From Actinostola sp. cb2023 (Eukaryota; Cnidaria; Anthozoa; Actiniaria; Actinostolidae): a stretch of 64,000 nt of DNA. This document shows positions 11,395 through 22,730 of this stretch, piece after piece. The notes under the pieces are model-generated. The model was not told where the DNA came from. It was given only the letters and a program-made list of their open reading frames with translations, and searched no databases. The position numbers and the translations under genes are program-made. Every line of letters starts with the position of its first letter. Positions within the stretch are counted from its first letter, which is position 1. Location of the stretch: the NCBI GenBank assembly GCA_033675265.1, contig JAUJYZ010001345.1, positions 233,501 to 297,500 of the forward strand. Reading direction: 5' to 3'.

Positions 11395-11441
11395 CCCAGG
11401 TGGAAAATTTTATATTTCGTGCGAAGGAACACTTGAGTGAG
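11395..11441 (+). CDS. Candidate exon of an unassigned gene (second)
   Basis: A 47-bp segment between CTACTCAG and a GAG|GTAAGG donor. Joined in phase to 10800-10890 it reads QVENFIFRAKEHLSE. A third exon-like segment (12950-13018) follows a TCTCTGCAG acceptor and reads ILDDIYTKPHKELRF, but needs one extra base of phase, so an intermediate exon would be missing. The frame at 11125-11436 overlapping here is an alternative reading with no support. Confidence 0.33.
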
Positions 11442-12949
11442 GTAAGGCACTTTGATATTTCGGTGTTCGTATTTCATGAGATGAAATGTTCTACCTCTCA
11501 AAGACATTCGACTCTGTAGCTATTTTGGCGAATGTGTAGATAGAGACCGGAGATGGGGAATATCTATATACATTGCTTTGGCCTTTGAAGTGGACTGATT
11601 GCTTTTGTAAATTATATTATTTTGTATATAAATTAAACTCATGGTGTTCAAAAGATGTTTTGTTAAATAGTTATAGTTGTGGTATAAAGCATAATGGGTT
11701 GTGGTGATGTGGTTTTGTGTTATTTTTAGGGCAGCTTTGTGGTAATTTTTAATTTAACCTGTGGTATTATGAGCGTTTTTTTAAATATATATGGGTACAT
11801 TTCTTGGTAGTGACATTGTGGTTTTTTTTATTTTACTGTGAGTTTTTTTCAAGATCTAAGCATAAACAAATTGAAGTTGCATGCCTGCATGTAGTTCCTA
11901 AACCCTGGTATGCAGTTAATATTATGTTTTTGCTGACATTGACTCTTAATCATATATTGATGTACACGTTCATGTAGTGGTACAAATTAGCAAACCTTTT
12001 AGTCTTAAAAAAGCTATCCCAAATCTTAAAGTTTTCAAAATAATACAATAATAGTATAAACATATTTCGATTTTGAGAGACAATACCATGAAATATTGGC
12101 GGTTAGTTGAAAGAAAATATACTCCGTTTTGGGCGGAGTCGCACAAAATTGTGTATTATATTATATAGGTATGATTTTGGTAGTCCAAAAAATATATGAA
12201 TATCCTGAGTTATTAAAGTTGTAACAGGTGATGTATGCATACCTGTAAGTAGATTTAGATTTACAAACTTTGCCAACTTGCGCAGCAACAGATATTTCAT
12301 GGTATTGTCGTCTCAAAATCGAAATTTATTTTGTATCACAATTCAGCTCATTAGTTGGGCTTCCTGTGGAATCCATCATCAAATTTAGGCGCATGCTCGT
12401 CTGATTTTACTCCGAGTACTATCGAATGAACTCCGAAAGTGAAACTGCAGATTCAAGGGGATTCGAGGCTATTTATTGCTCTCTTTCCTTGAAGTTCTTG
12501 TCGTTGAAGGTTTATGTCGTCGATGTTGGCAGCAAATACAAATCCAATCCAACCAAATACGTTCAAATTTTCAGCGGAGAATTGCAATATAAACAATCTA
12601 CGGCAAGCGATATCCGGATCCTTCAACAAACAGCAGTCACGCCATTCGTGGTAGACCTACAAAGATGAAGCGTTCTCAGTTTCCATTTGGGTCCCGGTTC
12701 CTCGAACTCAAGCAAAATCATTTGGGCATTTGATCAATCAGGTACATCCAAACTCAGTACAAATTTACAAAGTCTGAGTAGATTGACATTACGAACTGTA
12801 AAAACTGAAACAAACTTATTCGATGCTGATCCGGAGGTGAACGATCAAGGAAAGCACACGAGAATATAAAGTATTCCTGGGAAATTGTGATTATTTTGAC
12901 TGTATTAAATGCTGTTTTATAATCATATTAAACATTCTTGTCTCTGCAG
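11442..12949. other. Intron-like or non-coding stretch
   Basis: AT-rich with TTGTGGT-rich low-complexity sequence around 11680-11840. The dispersed 12-mer GGGCTTCCTGTG occurs at 12357-12368. Open frames at 12426-12668 and 12687-12869 have no domain or splice support. Confidence 0.4.
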
Positions 12950-13018
12950 AAGCTATTTTGGATGATATATATACAAAGCCACACAAGGAGCTCAGATTTA
13001 ACAAGAAGTGCCGTCAAT
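12950..13018 (+). CDS. Candidate exon fragment, unassigned
   Basis: Follows a TCTCTGCAG acceptor. In the open frame it encodes a basic segment containing YTKPHKELRFNKKCRQ. A possible GTACAC donor ends it at 13018, but the frame stays open somewhat further, so the 3' border is uncertain. Its phase does not join directly to 11395-11441. Confidence 0.28.
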
Positions 13019-13830
13019 GTACACGTGATATCCGCTGTCATCTGCAATGTTTACGTGAATTGTTTCTCCTCTCAGTAAACTGTGACACTCTTGAACTTTC
13101 TCTTCATAGCTTTTGAGATATACACGTGATAGAGATTTCGATCCTTGAATTTTATTCACCCAATGGTTTGACAATCTTCCATGTACTAATGTTTTGATTT
13201 CGCGATCGTTTCTTGTCCATTTCAGGCGTGGGAACGGTCCATTCTGATTGGTTGATTTTTAAAGAGATGTGACGTGATGTGATGTCTGCAGTCATACGTT
13301 CAGTTGCAGGCGCGTGTACATTACCACCTGAACAAATTTAGAAATCTATATAGAATACGCTTCGCTCCCATGGCAACAATAACTATCGCCGCGTTGCTTC
13401 AGACTGATTAGGAAGCCCAACTGAACGCTGCTGTCCGAGCGTCTTGTTTTAATGGTAAGAGGCATGCAATGTCGTATTTTTATATGAGCATATCATTGTT
13501 GCAATTCTCATTACTTGAACGGTATCCTTGGCAACGTTTTGTAATAGAGAACATTTTTAATGACAGTTGTTTTGAACTTTCCGACTTTTGAAACAGTGTT
13601 TTTTTTGGCATTTTTGGATTTTAACAATTTGTTTCGTGAAGAGATGCCAAACTTTGATATTATTTGGTGATTACATTGAAAGCGAGTACAAACTGGCATA
13701 ATGAGCGGTACGGCAAAACACTAGATCTAAACAAACTAACCAAAGCAAACACAAACCAGCTGTTGAAGCAATTGTTTTTCTGAAAATAATAAGGGGCACC
13801 AGGAATAAACACCTAGATGAAGAATAAGAG
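13019..13830. other. Non-coding stretch, no gene seen
   Basis: Contains a partial copy (about 13410-13420) of the dispersed GGAAGCCCA motif. No supported genes. Confidence 0.45.
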
Positions 13831-13977
13831 CACCCGACACTCCAAACCTACAGAAATGGCCTGCGATATTTCCTAGAGAGAAAAGAGGGAGAGAAGTTTG
13901 ACATTGGTGATGACAATGACCTCAAGAAAAAGCTAGCTGCAAAGAAAAAGAAAAACAACTTAAAGCTGATACTATAG
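13831..13977 (+). pseudogene. Crypton/DUF3504-like recombinase N-terminal scrap
   Basis: An open segment of about 49 codons without a start reads HPTLQTYRNGLRYFLERKEG, then a Lys-rich tail and a stop. The pattern of a TYR.GLRYFLERK helix followed by FDI resembles the core-binding region of animal tyrosine-recombinase-derived proteins. It is too short for certainty and nothing downstream continues the domain. Confidence 0.33.
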
Positions 13978-15384
13978 TTTGTATAATTTGTATATACAGA
14001 TATTTATAGTATATGAGGGCCACCTGAAAATTATCATTTTTGGTAATGGTGTTACCCTATCCATTAAAGGTGTTATTATCATTATTTCAATATAAAGTTC
14101 AGCGATAACATATTAAGACAACGCATCGCACAAATTACAGTAACAATTTATAACAGGAGCCTTGAATTCCTTGGGTTTTATATTTTCCTCAAGCTTTCTA
14201 CTATCAAAGATCGGATAATGAAACACATCAACACCAGGAAAAGAAGAGGAAATAGAATTGAGCCTGACCTACTTTTAAGGTGAAAAAGTTAAAGTAACAA
14301 TCACTGTTGAAAGTAGAGTGTTGTGCTTCAACCTGGGAAACTATATGGATGCCTATAAAATAAGAACTGTCAGGTTATATGTTCAGAAAAGGAAAGTTAT
14401 TGATTTTGCTGAAGAATATCATTGAATATGATGAATATGAATTTCCATCATTAGAATAATACTTTTTGGGAAATAACACAAAAATGATTGGCTCAAGTGC
14501 AGAAAGAAAGCTCTTAAGAGATGAACAGGACAATACCTACAATGAATAACAACTTACTGCTGACAGTCAGAAAATGGTTACTTCACATACAGAACATAAT
14601 GAAGTTGATGTGAATAACAAAGTTAAAATAAAGTTAGCAAGAGCTGCCCAAGTCACACCAGAACCATATACAGGCTATGTAACCGTTAGGGTGAGACAAG
14701 TAACAATGGGCATATTATCATGTTTTTCATCCCAGATGACAATGTCTAGTGTTCATGACGGGATTGGACCTCTGAGTTTGAACTGAGAACTTCACTTTGG
14801 TTAGCTATGGTTAGAAGTTTTGATGCCAGAAAGTCAGTTAATTGACTGATCAACCCTGCCAATGCTTGATAGTGATGGAACCCCTTCTATGTCTACATCT
14901 GACCCGGAAATTGAATTCCTGGGATTTGGTGATATAAACAAAGAAGTAAATTAGCACAATATAATAATTAAATATTTTTATTGTTGGTATTGTATCATCC
15001 ATTACTCTCAAAATGATATTCCGTTATTAATTTGAATTGGATTTGAATTGGATTTGTTTATTAACATTTGATGAAAATTGTATATGGGGATCATTTCTAA
15101 ATTAAACACTTTCTATGTTACTATCTTGGACTCTTGTCACTGGATGAAATGTTTCCAAAAAAATACTAGACTAGTTTATTTCAGAAAACTATTATTTAAG
15201 AGTTCATGTGTTGTCAGTATGAAAACCAAATGCATCTGAACAATGGAGCATTGCCTTCTTCTTGCACGGGTTGTTAGTTCAACAGCACTCAGTCATATAT
15301 GCATACCATCCATGATGCCATCTATTGATGTTAGCAATTTGCAATAAATCTTTAATCAGATCCTGCAGATCCTTAGATGACTAC
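13978..15384. other. Decayed element remnants
   Basis: The open frame 14574-14786 contains LARAAQVTPEPYTGYVTVRV, which loosely resembles the linker after the protease in LTR-retrotransposon polyproteins; stops interrupt it on both sides. No terminal repeats or reverse transcriptase are recognisable. The rest is AT-rich and featureless. Confidence 0.3.
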
Positions 15385-16300
15385 TATGAATGAATGAATG
15401 AAAACCTTTATTTAAACAGGGTATTCCCTTCAGTAACAAAACGTACTGCTATCAATGGGAGCCCTAATTAATATATAAATATAAATATAAAATACTATAA
15501 CTATTAATATATATATTGAAATATTTCTAACTAGAAAATATATTTACAATTATTAGAACTATAAAAAACTATGTAAAAAGACGAATAACTAGAATAAGGA
15601 TAATATGAAAATTTACGACTTAATACTATTAAAAACGATACAACCATTGTAATAAAAGGAACGCTTAGCAACTTCAGTTCTTACTTTTGGTAAATGTAAG
15701 AGATTACTTTGCCTTGTCGTACGACCTGTTATGTTCTTGTTAAAAGTAAAATAATTATGAAAACATTGTGGGCATCTCTTATTTATACATTTATTAACTA
15801 AATTATAAATATGCATGTTCCTTCTGTTCTGTAAGACGTTCCATTTTACACTGTCCATAGCATGATCACTGTCTGATAGTTTCGTTACAATCCTTGCTGC
15901 TCTCCGTTGCAATCTTTCTAGGGTGGCACTATTTGTTTTGCCGCAACCGTTCCATATTGTGTCACAGTAGTCAATTATTGGACGAATAAAAGATGTATAA
16001 ATACTGTTGGCACAATAACTTGTAATGTTCTTTCTTATACGTCCAAGCATCCCTAACCGTTTACCAGCTCTTGACAAGACATATTTCACATGCGCATTCC
16101 AAGAAATACGTTTGTCAAAGACAACTCCAAGGTATTTGTATTCATAAACACGTTTAATGGTATGACCAATTGCCCTTATGCTAAATTCTTCTATGCTGGA
16201 GAGCTTTGCACTGGTTCCAAATAACAGACTCAGTTTTTGAAACATTCAGAAACAAACTGTTGTCGTGAAGCCAGGTCCCAATCTTGGGCTGTTTCTCGGT
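15385..16300 (-). pseudogene. 5'-truncated LINE remnant (CR1/L2-type reverse transcriptase C-terminus)
   Basis: The main frame (16245 down to 15613) encodes the C-terminal thumb and connection part of a non-LTR reverse transcriptase. Diagnostic are YKYLGVVFDKRISWNAHV, then an RLGMLGRIR helix, IRPIIDYCDTIWNG, and LERLQRRAARIVT. The upstream continuation (WLHDNSLFLNVSKTES) is in another frame, so a frameshift lies near 16215-16240. The catalytic palm is absent. The 3' end at about 15385-15415 carries an AATAAAGG-like string followed, on the minus strand, by ATTC tandem repeats, as in L2/CR1 tails. It is a dead insertion. Confidence 0.8.
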
Positions 16301-16398
16301 GTTGCAGATCACCAGATGACGTCATGATTCTTAATTCTTGTACATATTCTGTTGCATTTGTTGGATTTATATATACCCATAGTTTACTATGGGTACGG
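16301..16398. other. Junction between LINE remnant and minisatellite
   Basis: Contains ACCCATAGTTTACTATGGGT (16375-16394), a small perfect palindrome. No gene. Confidence 0.45.
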
Positions 16399-17182
16399 CA
16401 GTGACAAATGGACAAATTTTCAAGGTACGATATGTCTTGCACTGACACGCTGACAAACTGACACATTCTGTCAGTAAACTGTCAGCACCGACAGATTCTG
16501 TCAGCAAACTGTCAGCACCGACAAACTGACAAGATTTTCAAGCTACGATATCCGGCCTTGCACTGACACGCTGACAAACTGACACATTCTGTCAGTAAAC
16601 TGTCAGCACCGACAAACTGACAGATTCTGTCAGCAAACTGTCAGCACTGACAAACTGACAAGATTTTCAAGCTACGATATCCGGCCTTGCACTGACACGC
16701 TGACAAACTGACACATTCTGTCAGTAAACTGTCAGCTGACAAACTGACAGATTCTGTCAGCAAACTGTCAGCACTGACAAGATTTTCAAGCTACGATATC
16801 CGGCCTTGCACTGACACGCTGACACGCTGACACGCTGACACGCTGACAAACTGACACATTCTGTCAGCAAACTGTCAGCTGACAAACTGACAAGATTTTC
16901 AAGCTACGATATCCGGCCTTGCACTGACACGCTGACACGCTGACAAACTGACACATTCTGTCAGCAAACTGTCAGCACTGACAAGATTTTCAAGCTACGA
17001 TATCCGGCCTTGCACTGACACGCTGACACGCTGACAAACTGACACATTCTGTCAGCAAACTGTCAGCTGACAAACTGACAAGATTTTCAAGCTACGATAT
17101 CCGGCCTTGCACTGACACGCTGACACGCTGACAAACTGACACATTCTGTCAGCAAACTGTCAACTGACAAGATTTTCAAGCT
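16399..17182 (+). repeat. CTGACA-rich composite minisatellite
   Basis: At least seven higher-order units of roughly 85-130 bp share the anchor ATTTTCAAGCTACGATATCC, then GGCCTTGCA, followed by a variable number of GACACGCTGACA and CTGTCAGCAAACTGTCAG submotifs. CTGACA and its complement TGTCAG alternate, so each unit can fold. Units differ by whole submotif gains and losses. It abuts a CGATATATCG array at 17184. Confidence 0.85.
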
Positions 17183-17183
17183 A

Positions 17184-18500
17184 TCGGTTGCAAGCGATAT
17201 ATCGGCACCGATATATCGTTTGACCAAGCGATATATCGGTTGCCGCCAAGTGATATATCGGTTGCCGTCGACCGATATTTCGGTTACCGCAAATGATATT
17301 TCGGTTGACCAAGCGATTTCACCATGTTATGTCATTTTGTTTGTTGTCAAACAACAATTCGGGTGATTGGTCTGATAAAACATTTCTATATTGATTACTG
17401 GAAAAACGTCAAGCGATCCTTTCCCTGAGCTTTCAGTGGAATATCCACACGATCATTCACATGTTTGGAGAGATGACGACGAAACTGTACGACACGTGAT
17501 CATGGTTTTGCTGCAGTTGCTCTCCCTCCTTTCGTGTTCATTGTCTCGTTCTTTAAAACATAAGTATTCATTTGAAAGTTTTTCCCGTTTATTTGAGGCT
17601 TTGAAAGCGAAATTAAAAGTCTTTCAGTCAATCAGACATTTGGCGTTTGCCGTATACATGATGCTTAAACTCGGCGAGAAACCTTTTAATAGGTGAGCCA
17701 ACTACATGATGCGTGGCCAAAGCAACAAACTTTTTGTTTAATAGTGGGGAACAAATTACAGTGAAAACCTGATCACTTGGAAATCTCGATCTCTGAGCTG
17801 CACTAGCCCGCGACGCTTGTTTACATTTTAGCCAAAGAATTTCTCGCACGCTGATTTGTTACTTTTGATTCTGTAAACTGAGAAGATAATCCCATGGGAA
17901 GGCAAACAAACATTGACATTCGCGGCCGTATTTGTCAAACTCAGTTATAGTACAATATTACAACTAAAACTTCTTTATTCAAAATAAAGACATGTTTTTA
18001 ACCCGTTTATAGTTTTAAGAACGATACATGTAATTCATTGCCGGTGACGATGGAGTGTTCACTAATGTGCTGGCATGTTATGTTGTCATAGTGAAAATGC
18101 TAATTCACTGCGGGCGTGATTGTCAAAACTCCCATGGGAACATTGAAATTATCGGCCGTGTTTGTCAAACTTGGTTCCGTTACAATTTTTACATCAAGAG
18201 TAATGTTCTTTGCACAGTGTTGAATTAATTAGAAGAAATCAAACCTATTGTAAAGTATTTAAAGATACATGAACCTTCTTTCATGTAAAGGCGAAAGTTT
18301 AAATGCTGCCCAGGCGAAATATCGGTTGCTGTCAACCGATATATCGTTTAAGCGATATATCGCTTGGGCGATATATCGCTTGGGCGATATATCGCTTGGG
18401 CGATATATCGCTTGGGCGATATATCGGCACTTTTGGCGATATATCGGCAAATGAGGCGATATATCGTTTCGGTGCGTGACAATACTTTTGGGCGTGACTG
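17184..18500. mobile_element. 5'-truncated copy of the CGATATATCG element
   Basis: Starts and ends with arrays of the palindrome CGATATATCG and its variant GATATTTCGG (about 17184-17330 and 18316-18470). Between them about 400 bp is nearly identical to 37735-38080 of the complete copy. The right terminus CAGTCACGCCCAAAAG (complement) ends at 18500 and is followed by TA. The left terminus is missing: the CTGACA minisatellite joins directly to the array. The open frames at 17391-17696 and in the other copy look conserved only because the DNA is repeated. Confidence 0.75.
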
Positions 18501-18784
18501 TATACATGTGTAAATACAAGTACTAAGCATGCTAAGTGTGACTAAACGTTATATTAAACAAAGTCAAAGAAAACAAACTGCCGTCATTTTTTTATTCCCT
18601 TGAGCAAATACCGCTTTATAGTGGGGTTTTTTCCCTGTGTAAGAGAAATTCGAGATCATATGAAATGTAATAATGTCTGCCCAATATTAAGTCTCTAGCT
18701 ATTGAAGTAGATATATAGTTGGGGTTGTAAACTGACTCTGTGAGTCAAACCCAAAGTGGCTACTAATTATTCGTTTTGTAAAAC
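18501..18784. other. Non-coding gap
   Basis: No feature recognised between the repeat element and the open frame at 18785. Confidence 0.4.
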
Positions 18785-19243
18785 GTGTTACGTTACGCTT
18801 GTTCTCCGGTTGCCGTCTCCAAATTACTACCATCAGGTGAAAAAGCCCTGACGTTTAATAATGACTCATTGGAAAGTCAATTATTGAAAAACCTGGTCAA
18901 GTACACTTCTGTAGTTGAAAGGAATCTGTTGAAAGCAACAACTTTGATAAAACTCAAAACCTTACTAAAGTACTTTGATAAAACTCTTTTCGATTTTAAA
19001 CACAAGATTGTGATGTGTGCATTGTGTTACACAGAAAACATTGAACGTGATTCATGGCGTCATGTAATGGCGTTGTTAGGATTCCATTGTCGATGCCGAA
19101 ATACTCGTTCATTTATGAAAGTCAATCCGCCCGATCGATTCACTCTCAGCCACGCGAACAATTTACGTGAAATCGCTCTTATGATTGGATGGGATAATAT
19201 TCTAATTAGTTTTGGCACCAAGTGCAAACCAATCGTTGTGTGA
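18785..19243 (+). CDS. Unassigned 152-codon open frame
   Basis: Not recognised. The frame is longer than most chance frames here and contains a Cys/His-containing stretch (MCALCYTENIERDSW, then GFHCRCRN). It ends about 135 bp before the MULE fragment on the same strand, so it could be an upstream exon of that element, but the corresponding part of the other MULE copy was not identified. It could also be chance. Confidence 0.25.
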   Translation: MLRYACSPVAVSKLLPSGEKALTFNNDSLESQLLKNLVKYTSVVERNLLKATTLIKLKTLLKYFDKTLFDFKHKIVMCALCYTENIERDSWRHVMALLGFHCRCRNTRSFMKVNPPDRFTLSHANNLREIALMIGWDNILISFGTKCKPIVV

Positions 19244-19377
19244 ATCTGATCCTATGTTCAAGCCGGCATCAGCAATTGTTGAAGAGGTAATTAAATAGTT
19301 CATGATTGTTATGGGGTAGGTAGGTAGGGGTAGGTAGGCAGGGACTTAACTAATGTACTTTATGTATTTTTTCAAAG

Positions 19378-19931
19378 GTTCTTATGGATGAGTTGACATC
19401 TGCACCTTGCCCCGCCCTCAGCAAACCAAACCATCTAGCTCGTGCTGCCAACCGTCTAAGACAAACCCATAGACCAGAAGATCCACGGGATCTAGAGTTT
19501 GAATTACGTGACGACTGTATGCCAGAAGGCTTCTGATATTTCCACCAAACAGCAGCACTGCAGGATACTTTGGCCAAAGCACGCGTGTGGTACATCGATG
19601 GTACATTTAAACTGGTGCGTCATCCATTCAGCCAACTGCTTTCAATCAACGCTTTTGTCAGGCATGAGGGATATGCAAAACAAGTTCCTCTTGTATTTGT
19701 CCTCATGTCTGGACGAAAGACAAAAGACTACAAGAAGGTAAGTTAAAACTGGGATACACAGCTAACTGGGATACACTGACTTATCCACGATTTCTCCTGT
19801 TTTTCAAATTTAGGTTTTGCGTAAGATCATCGAGGTGATACCAGGAGAGTACCTTGCTGTGGAAAAGGTTGTTGTGTACTTTGAGAAGGCCATGTGGTCA
19901 GCACTCAAAGAAACATTGCCAGATGCCAACT
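19378..19931 (+). pseudogene. Decayed Mutator-like (MULE) transposase fragment
   Basis: Two exon-like segments (19378-19737 and 19814-19931), both phase 0 with good splice sites (TTTTCAAAG acceptor, AAG|GTAAGT donor, AATTTAG acceptor), match the MULE transposase at 33657-37406. The catalytic-core start [16 protein letters not shown] is kept. Damage: a stop codon after PEGF plus a missing stretch of about 20 residues relative to the other copy, and replacement of the second conserved Asp (the other copy reads VDFEKA, this one VYFEKA; codon TAC at 19877-19879). Homology stops at about 19931. The intron that divides the other copy after the PFTQ position is absent here. The fragment is inactive. 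Confidence 0.8.
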
Positions 19932-20281
19932 ACCCTGGCACTGGTCCCAGAGGCACTGACCTACACTCTCCCTTAACGGACTTTTGAGCCACGGAGCGGC
20001 GAGCGAGCTGCGAAGCAGCGAGAAGAAGCTCGTCAGAGCCTCTGGTAGCACCCGGTACTAATCTCACTTCCATGCTAAATGATGCTGTCAATCACAAAAT
20101 ATAATCCAATAAACTATGACCAATCACATCGTGGTAATTTTATCATTAGGGAGGGGAGGTTTAGTTCACAATTAAAGAACCAAAAATTACATGGGAGGGA
20201 GTGTTAGTAGGATTACTTGCTTCACAAGAGATCGCTCGACCGGACCGCGCTGTGTTTATATACAGATCCTATCGTTCATGA
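19932..20281. other. Breakpoint region with small inverted repeat
   Basis: CCAGAGGCACTGAC (about 19950) faces GTCAGAGCCTCTGG (about 20033) across about 70 GC-richer bases containing GAGCGGCGAGCGAGC. This small foldback replaces the MULE sequence. Confidence 0.5.
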
Positions 20282-20838
20282 ATGAGTAATCAACACAAGC
20301 TAACAAATACACCATTGAAAAGTGCAAAAGCACATCCATCCAAGCGTTGTCGAAAATGTAGGAATGATATTCCAGCTGGACGACCAAGAATTCACCTCTT
20401 TGGTCCGAAAGCACGAAATGAACATCTGACGAAACGTCTGACTGTTGTGTTAGATGTCAAAGTTGAAGCTGATTCCGGATTGTCCGAGTATTTCTACCAG
20501 AAATGTTATCGGGAATTCCTCACATTTGAGAAGGTTTTGCAACAGGCAACAAAATTAGAGGAGTTCAGAGCAGAGTACAAAGTACAGAGTACAAAGTACA
20601 CTTCAGTTGCAGAAGAAGAGGTTGAATCGGCGTGCGATCGCCAAAAGCGATGTAATAAAGAATCACCGATTGCTTGTGGCAAGAAACAGAGAAGTCGAGA
20701 CAGAATGGAATTCCGAAAGCCAGAAGGGCTCTTTTACCAAAGCCGATAAACTATGATGCAGATCAGTCAAGTACCACTGCAGGTTCTAAAGTTTTAGAGA
20801 CTTCAGGACCTTGCCTTGAACCATCCACGAAAACAGAG
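20282..20838 (+). pseudogene. ZAD-like zinc-finger N-terminus, decayed
   Basis: The 155-codon frame starts with basic residues, then CRKC (about residues 19-22), IHLFG, a helical stretch and LSEYFYQKCYREF. This matches the layout of ZAD-like treble-clef domains: C-x2-C, helices, then C-x2-C. The second pair has Tyr (codon TAC, 20495-20497) where Cys is expected, one base from TGC, so a zinc ligand looks lost. After about 20690 the better reading moves to another frame (LLPKPINYDADQSS) that ends at a GAG|GTGAGA donor at about 20838, implying a frameshift. Such domains head many multi-copy transposon-derived proteins in invertebrates. The function is not known. Confidence 0.45.
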
Positions 20839-21092
20839 GTGAGAACTTTATGCAAATTATTATCTGGAAACCCATCAGATTTTAATAAACTTGTTATTAT
20901 TATCATTATTATTCTCAATTAGTACCCATATTTTTGTAGGTCGATCATTATTTTGCTATTATAAATTGTCCAAATATTGCTCTCGTTTTTAAGGAAGTTG
21001 GACTTATGCTTCTGGAATTTTAAAAGTTATTTTATGATTGTGCAGCAAATAAATTAAAAAGAGAATATTACATGGGTGAGCAGATATTTAGG
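20839..21092. other. Non-coding gap
   Basis: AT-rich, no feature recognised. Confidence 0.4.
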
Positions 21093-21230
21093 TCTTATTA
21101 ACCGAGCGGGAGGTCTGTACAGGAAAATCTTGACCGAGGTCGTGAAAGTACAGACCGAGCGCAGCGAGGTCTGTACCACGACCGAGGTCAAGATTTTCCT
21201 GTACAGACCGACCAAGCTCGGTTAATAAGA
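21093..21230. repeat. 138-bp foldback palindrome
   Basis: The arms begin TCTTATTAACCGAGC and pair with the 3' end (GCTCGGTTAATAAGA). They share ACAGGAAAATCTTGACCGAG. The loop contains GACCGAGCGCAGCGAGGTC, itself palindromic. A partial relative (GACCGGTCC motifs) occurs at about 21799-21830. Confidence 0.85.
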
Positions 21231-22260
21231 GTTTTATTATATGACCATTTTAATAAACTAAAAATTAACTCATTTTATTTGCATCTTACAAGCCTTACAC
21301 TAGAATGGCTTCCCAGTATTTTTACTACATAACTTGTTTGAAAACCGGTTTGACAAGAAAGTGTGTGAAGTGAGGTATTTCTAGCTCGATGATGAATAAC
21401 TAAAACAATCTTAAAATCGAACATTTCCTTGACTTTGGTGTTGAAAACATTGCGATACACCGAGGAACTATGGATTTTTGATAAATAGGAACAAGAATGG
21501 TGAAGAAAATGGCAAGAAAGTTGAGGATTCTGTTGTGTTTTTGAATAAAATTGAAGTTGAAGCAGTGCGCGCGCTACTGTCGCTATCATCACGTCGCCAT
21601 CGAGCGCGCGCTGGGTTTGTTTTCTTCAGAATTTTGGTGTTTTTCAGTGAAATACTCCTAATGTTTTGCTTAATGTTTTCATATATATTATTAGGAGTGA
21701 AATTTGAGCTCTTTAAAAACCCACGAGTTCACATTTCTTCCAAATTGCACTCGAAACCATATGATAGAAACAATGTTTACAGATTTTAAGATGCATGTGC
21801 GGACCGGTTATTACGGGAGAATCTAGACCGGTCCGAGAAAGAATCTAACCAATCAAATTGCTTGATTTGCTAGATACCAGGCTTCGAGATACTCGGTCAT
21901 TTAATAATGTGTTATATTTATTTATTAGCTAGAACTTTCCAAAATAAGGAACATTATATTAAAAAATAATTGTTTTATGTGGGGTTTTTTTTAGGTTCAT
22001 ATACAATATACCTCCAAAATAGTCCATAACATCAAAAGTGAAGATGATGCCAAGATTGTTAGAAGGCTAGCAGAAAAAGAGTACAAATATGCTGCAAATG
22101 CTATAAAAAAGAAATTCTTAGTAAGCTTCAAGACACTATTGGGAAAGAGTGTGTCACGATCTCAGAAATATTTACGTATTATAATCGAAATTCAATTCAC
22201 ATTCCGTAGAGTAAAGTAATTAGCGTAGTATTCTTCGTAAACAGTGATTTCTTGTAATTG
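21231..22260. other. Non-coding stretch upstream of hAT element
   Basis: Overlapping frames on both strands at 21275-21592 and 21478-21789 have no recognisable content. 22253-22260 (TGTAATTG) is the left target duplication of the hAT element. Confidence 0.45.
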
Positions 22261-22730
22261 CAGGGGTTAGGATAGGCACGCGCCTTGCGCCATTTGCGCT
22301 AAAAAATCGTAAATGGCCCGTAAAAAAAATATGGTACGCGCCCAACATATAGGGCTTCTGAAAACATAATTTGTAAAAAAGGAACACAATGGGAATAAAA
22401 TGAAAGAATCAATTTGATAAAATATCACTTAAAGCTTTAAAATGTGCATATAGACGTCATTTTCAGGTGGATTAGAGTGGTTTTCCTTTCAAAACACGAT
22501 ACAAATCGTCTTTGACCCGATGTCCAAGGCGTTCCTTGTATTATCGAGCATTGGGAGTTGGCACTAGTTTCGTTCTTACATCGTTTCCTATTGGTACAGA
22601 ATTGGCCAATCAAAATCGTTGATACATACAATGTAGTCTTACATGAAGTACCGCCCCAGAGTTTAACAATATGGCGGCTCTCAGCAACTCTACACGCCAT
22701 GTAAGTGTTTTGGTCCACTAAACTCCAGAT

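Noticed and set aside
17391..17696. Conserved small gene shared with 37907-38089
   Set aside because: The two loci are copies of one repeat element and nearly identical at DNA level, including outside the frame, so conservation gives no evidence for coding.
18259..18530. Repetitive peptide frames (RYIAQAIYR-type)
   Set aside because: Direct translation of the CGATATATCG array on either strand; no start context or splice support.
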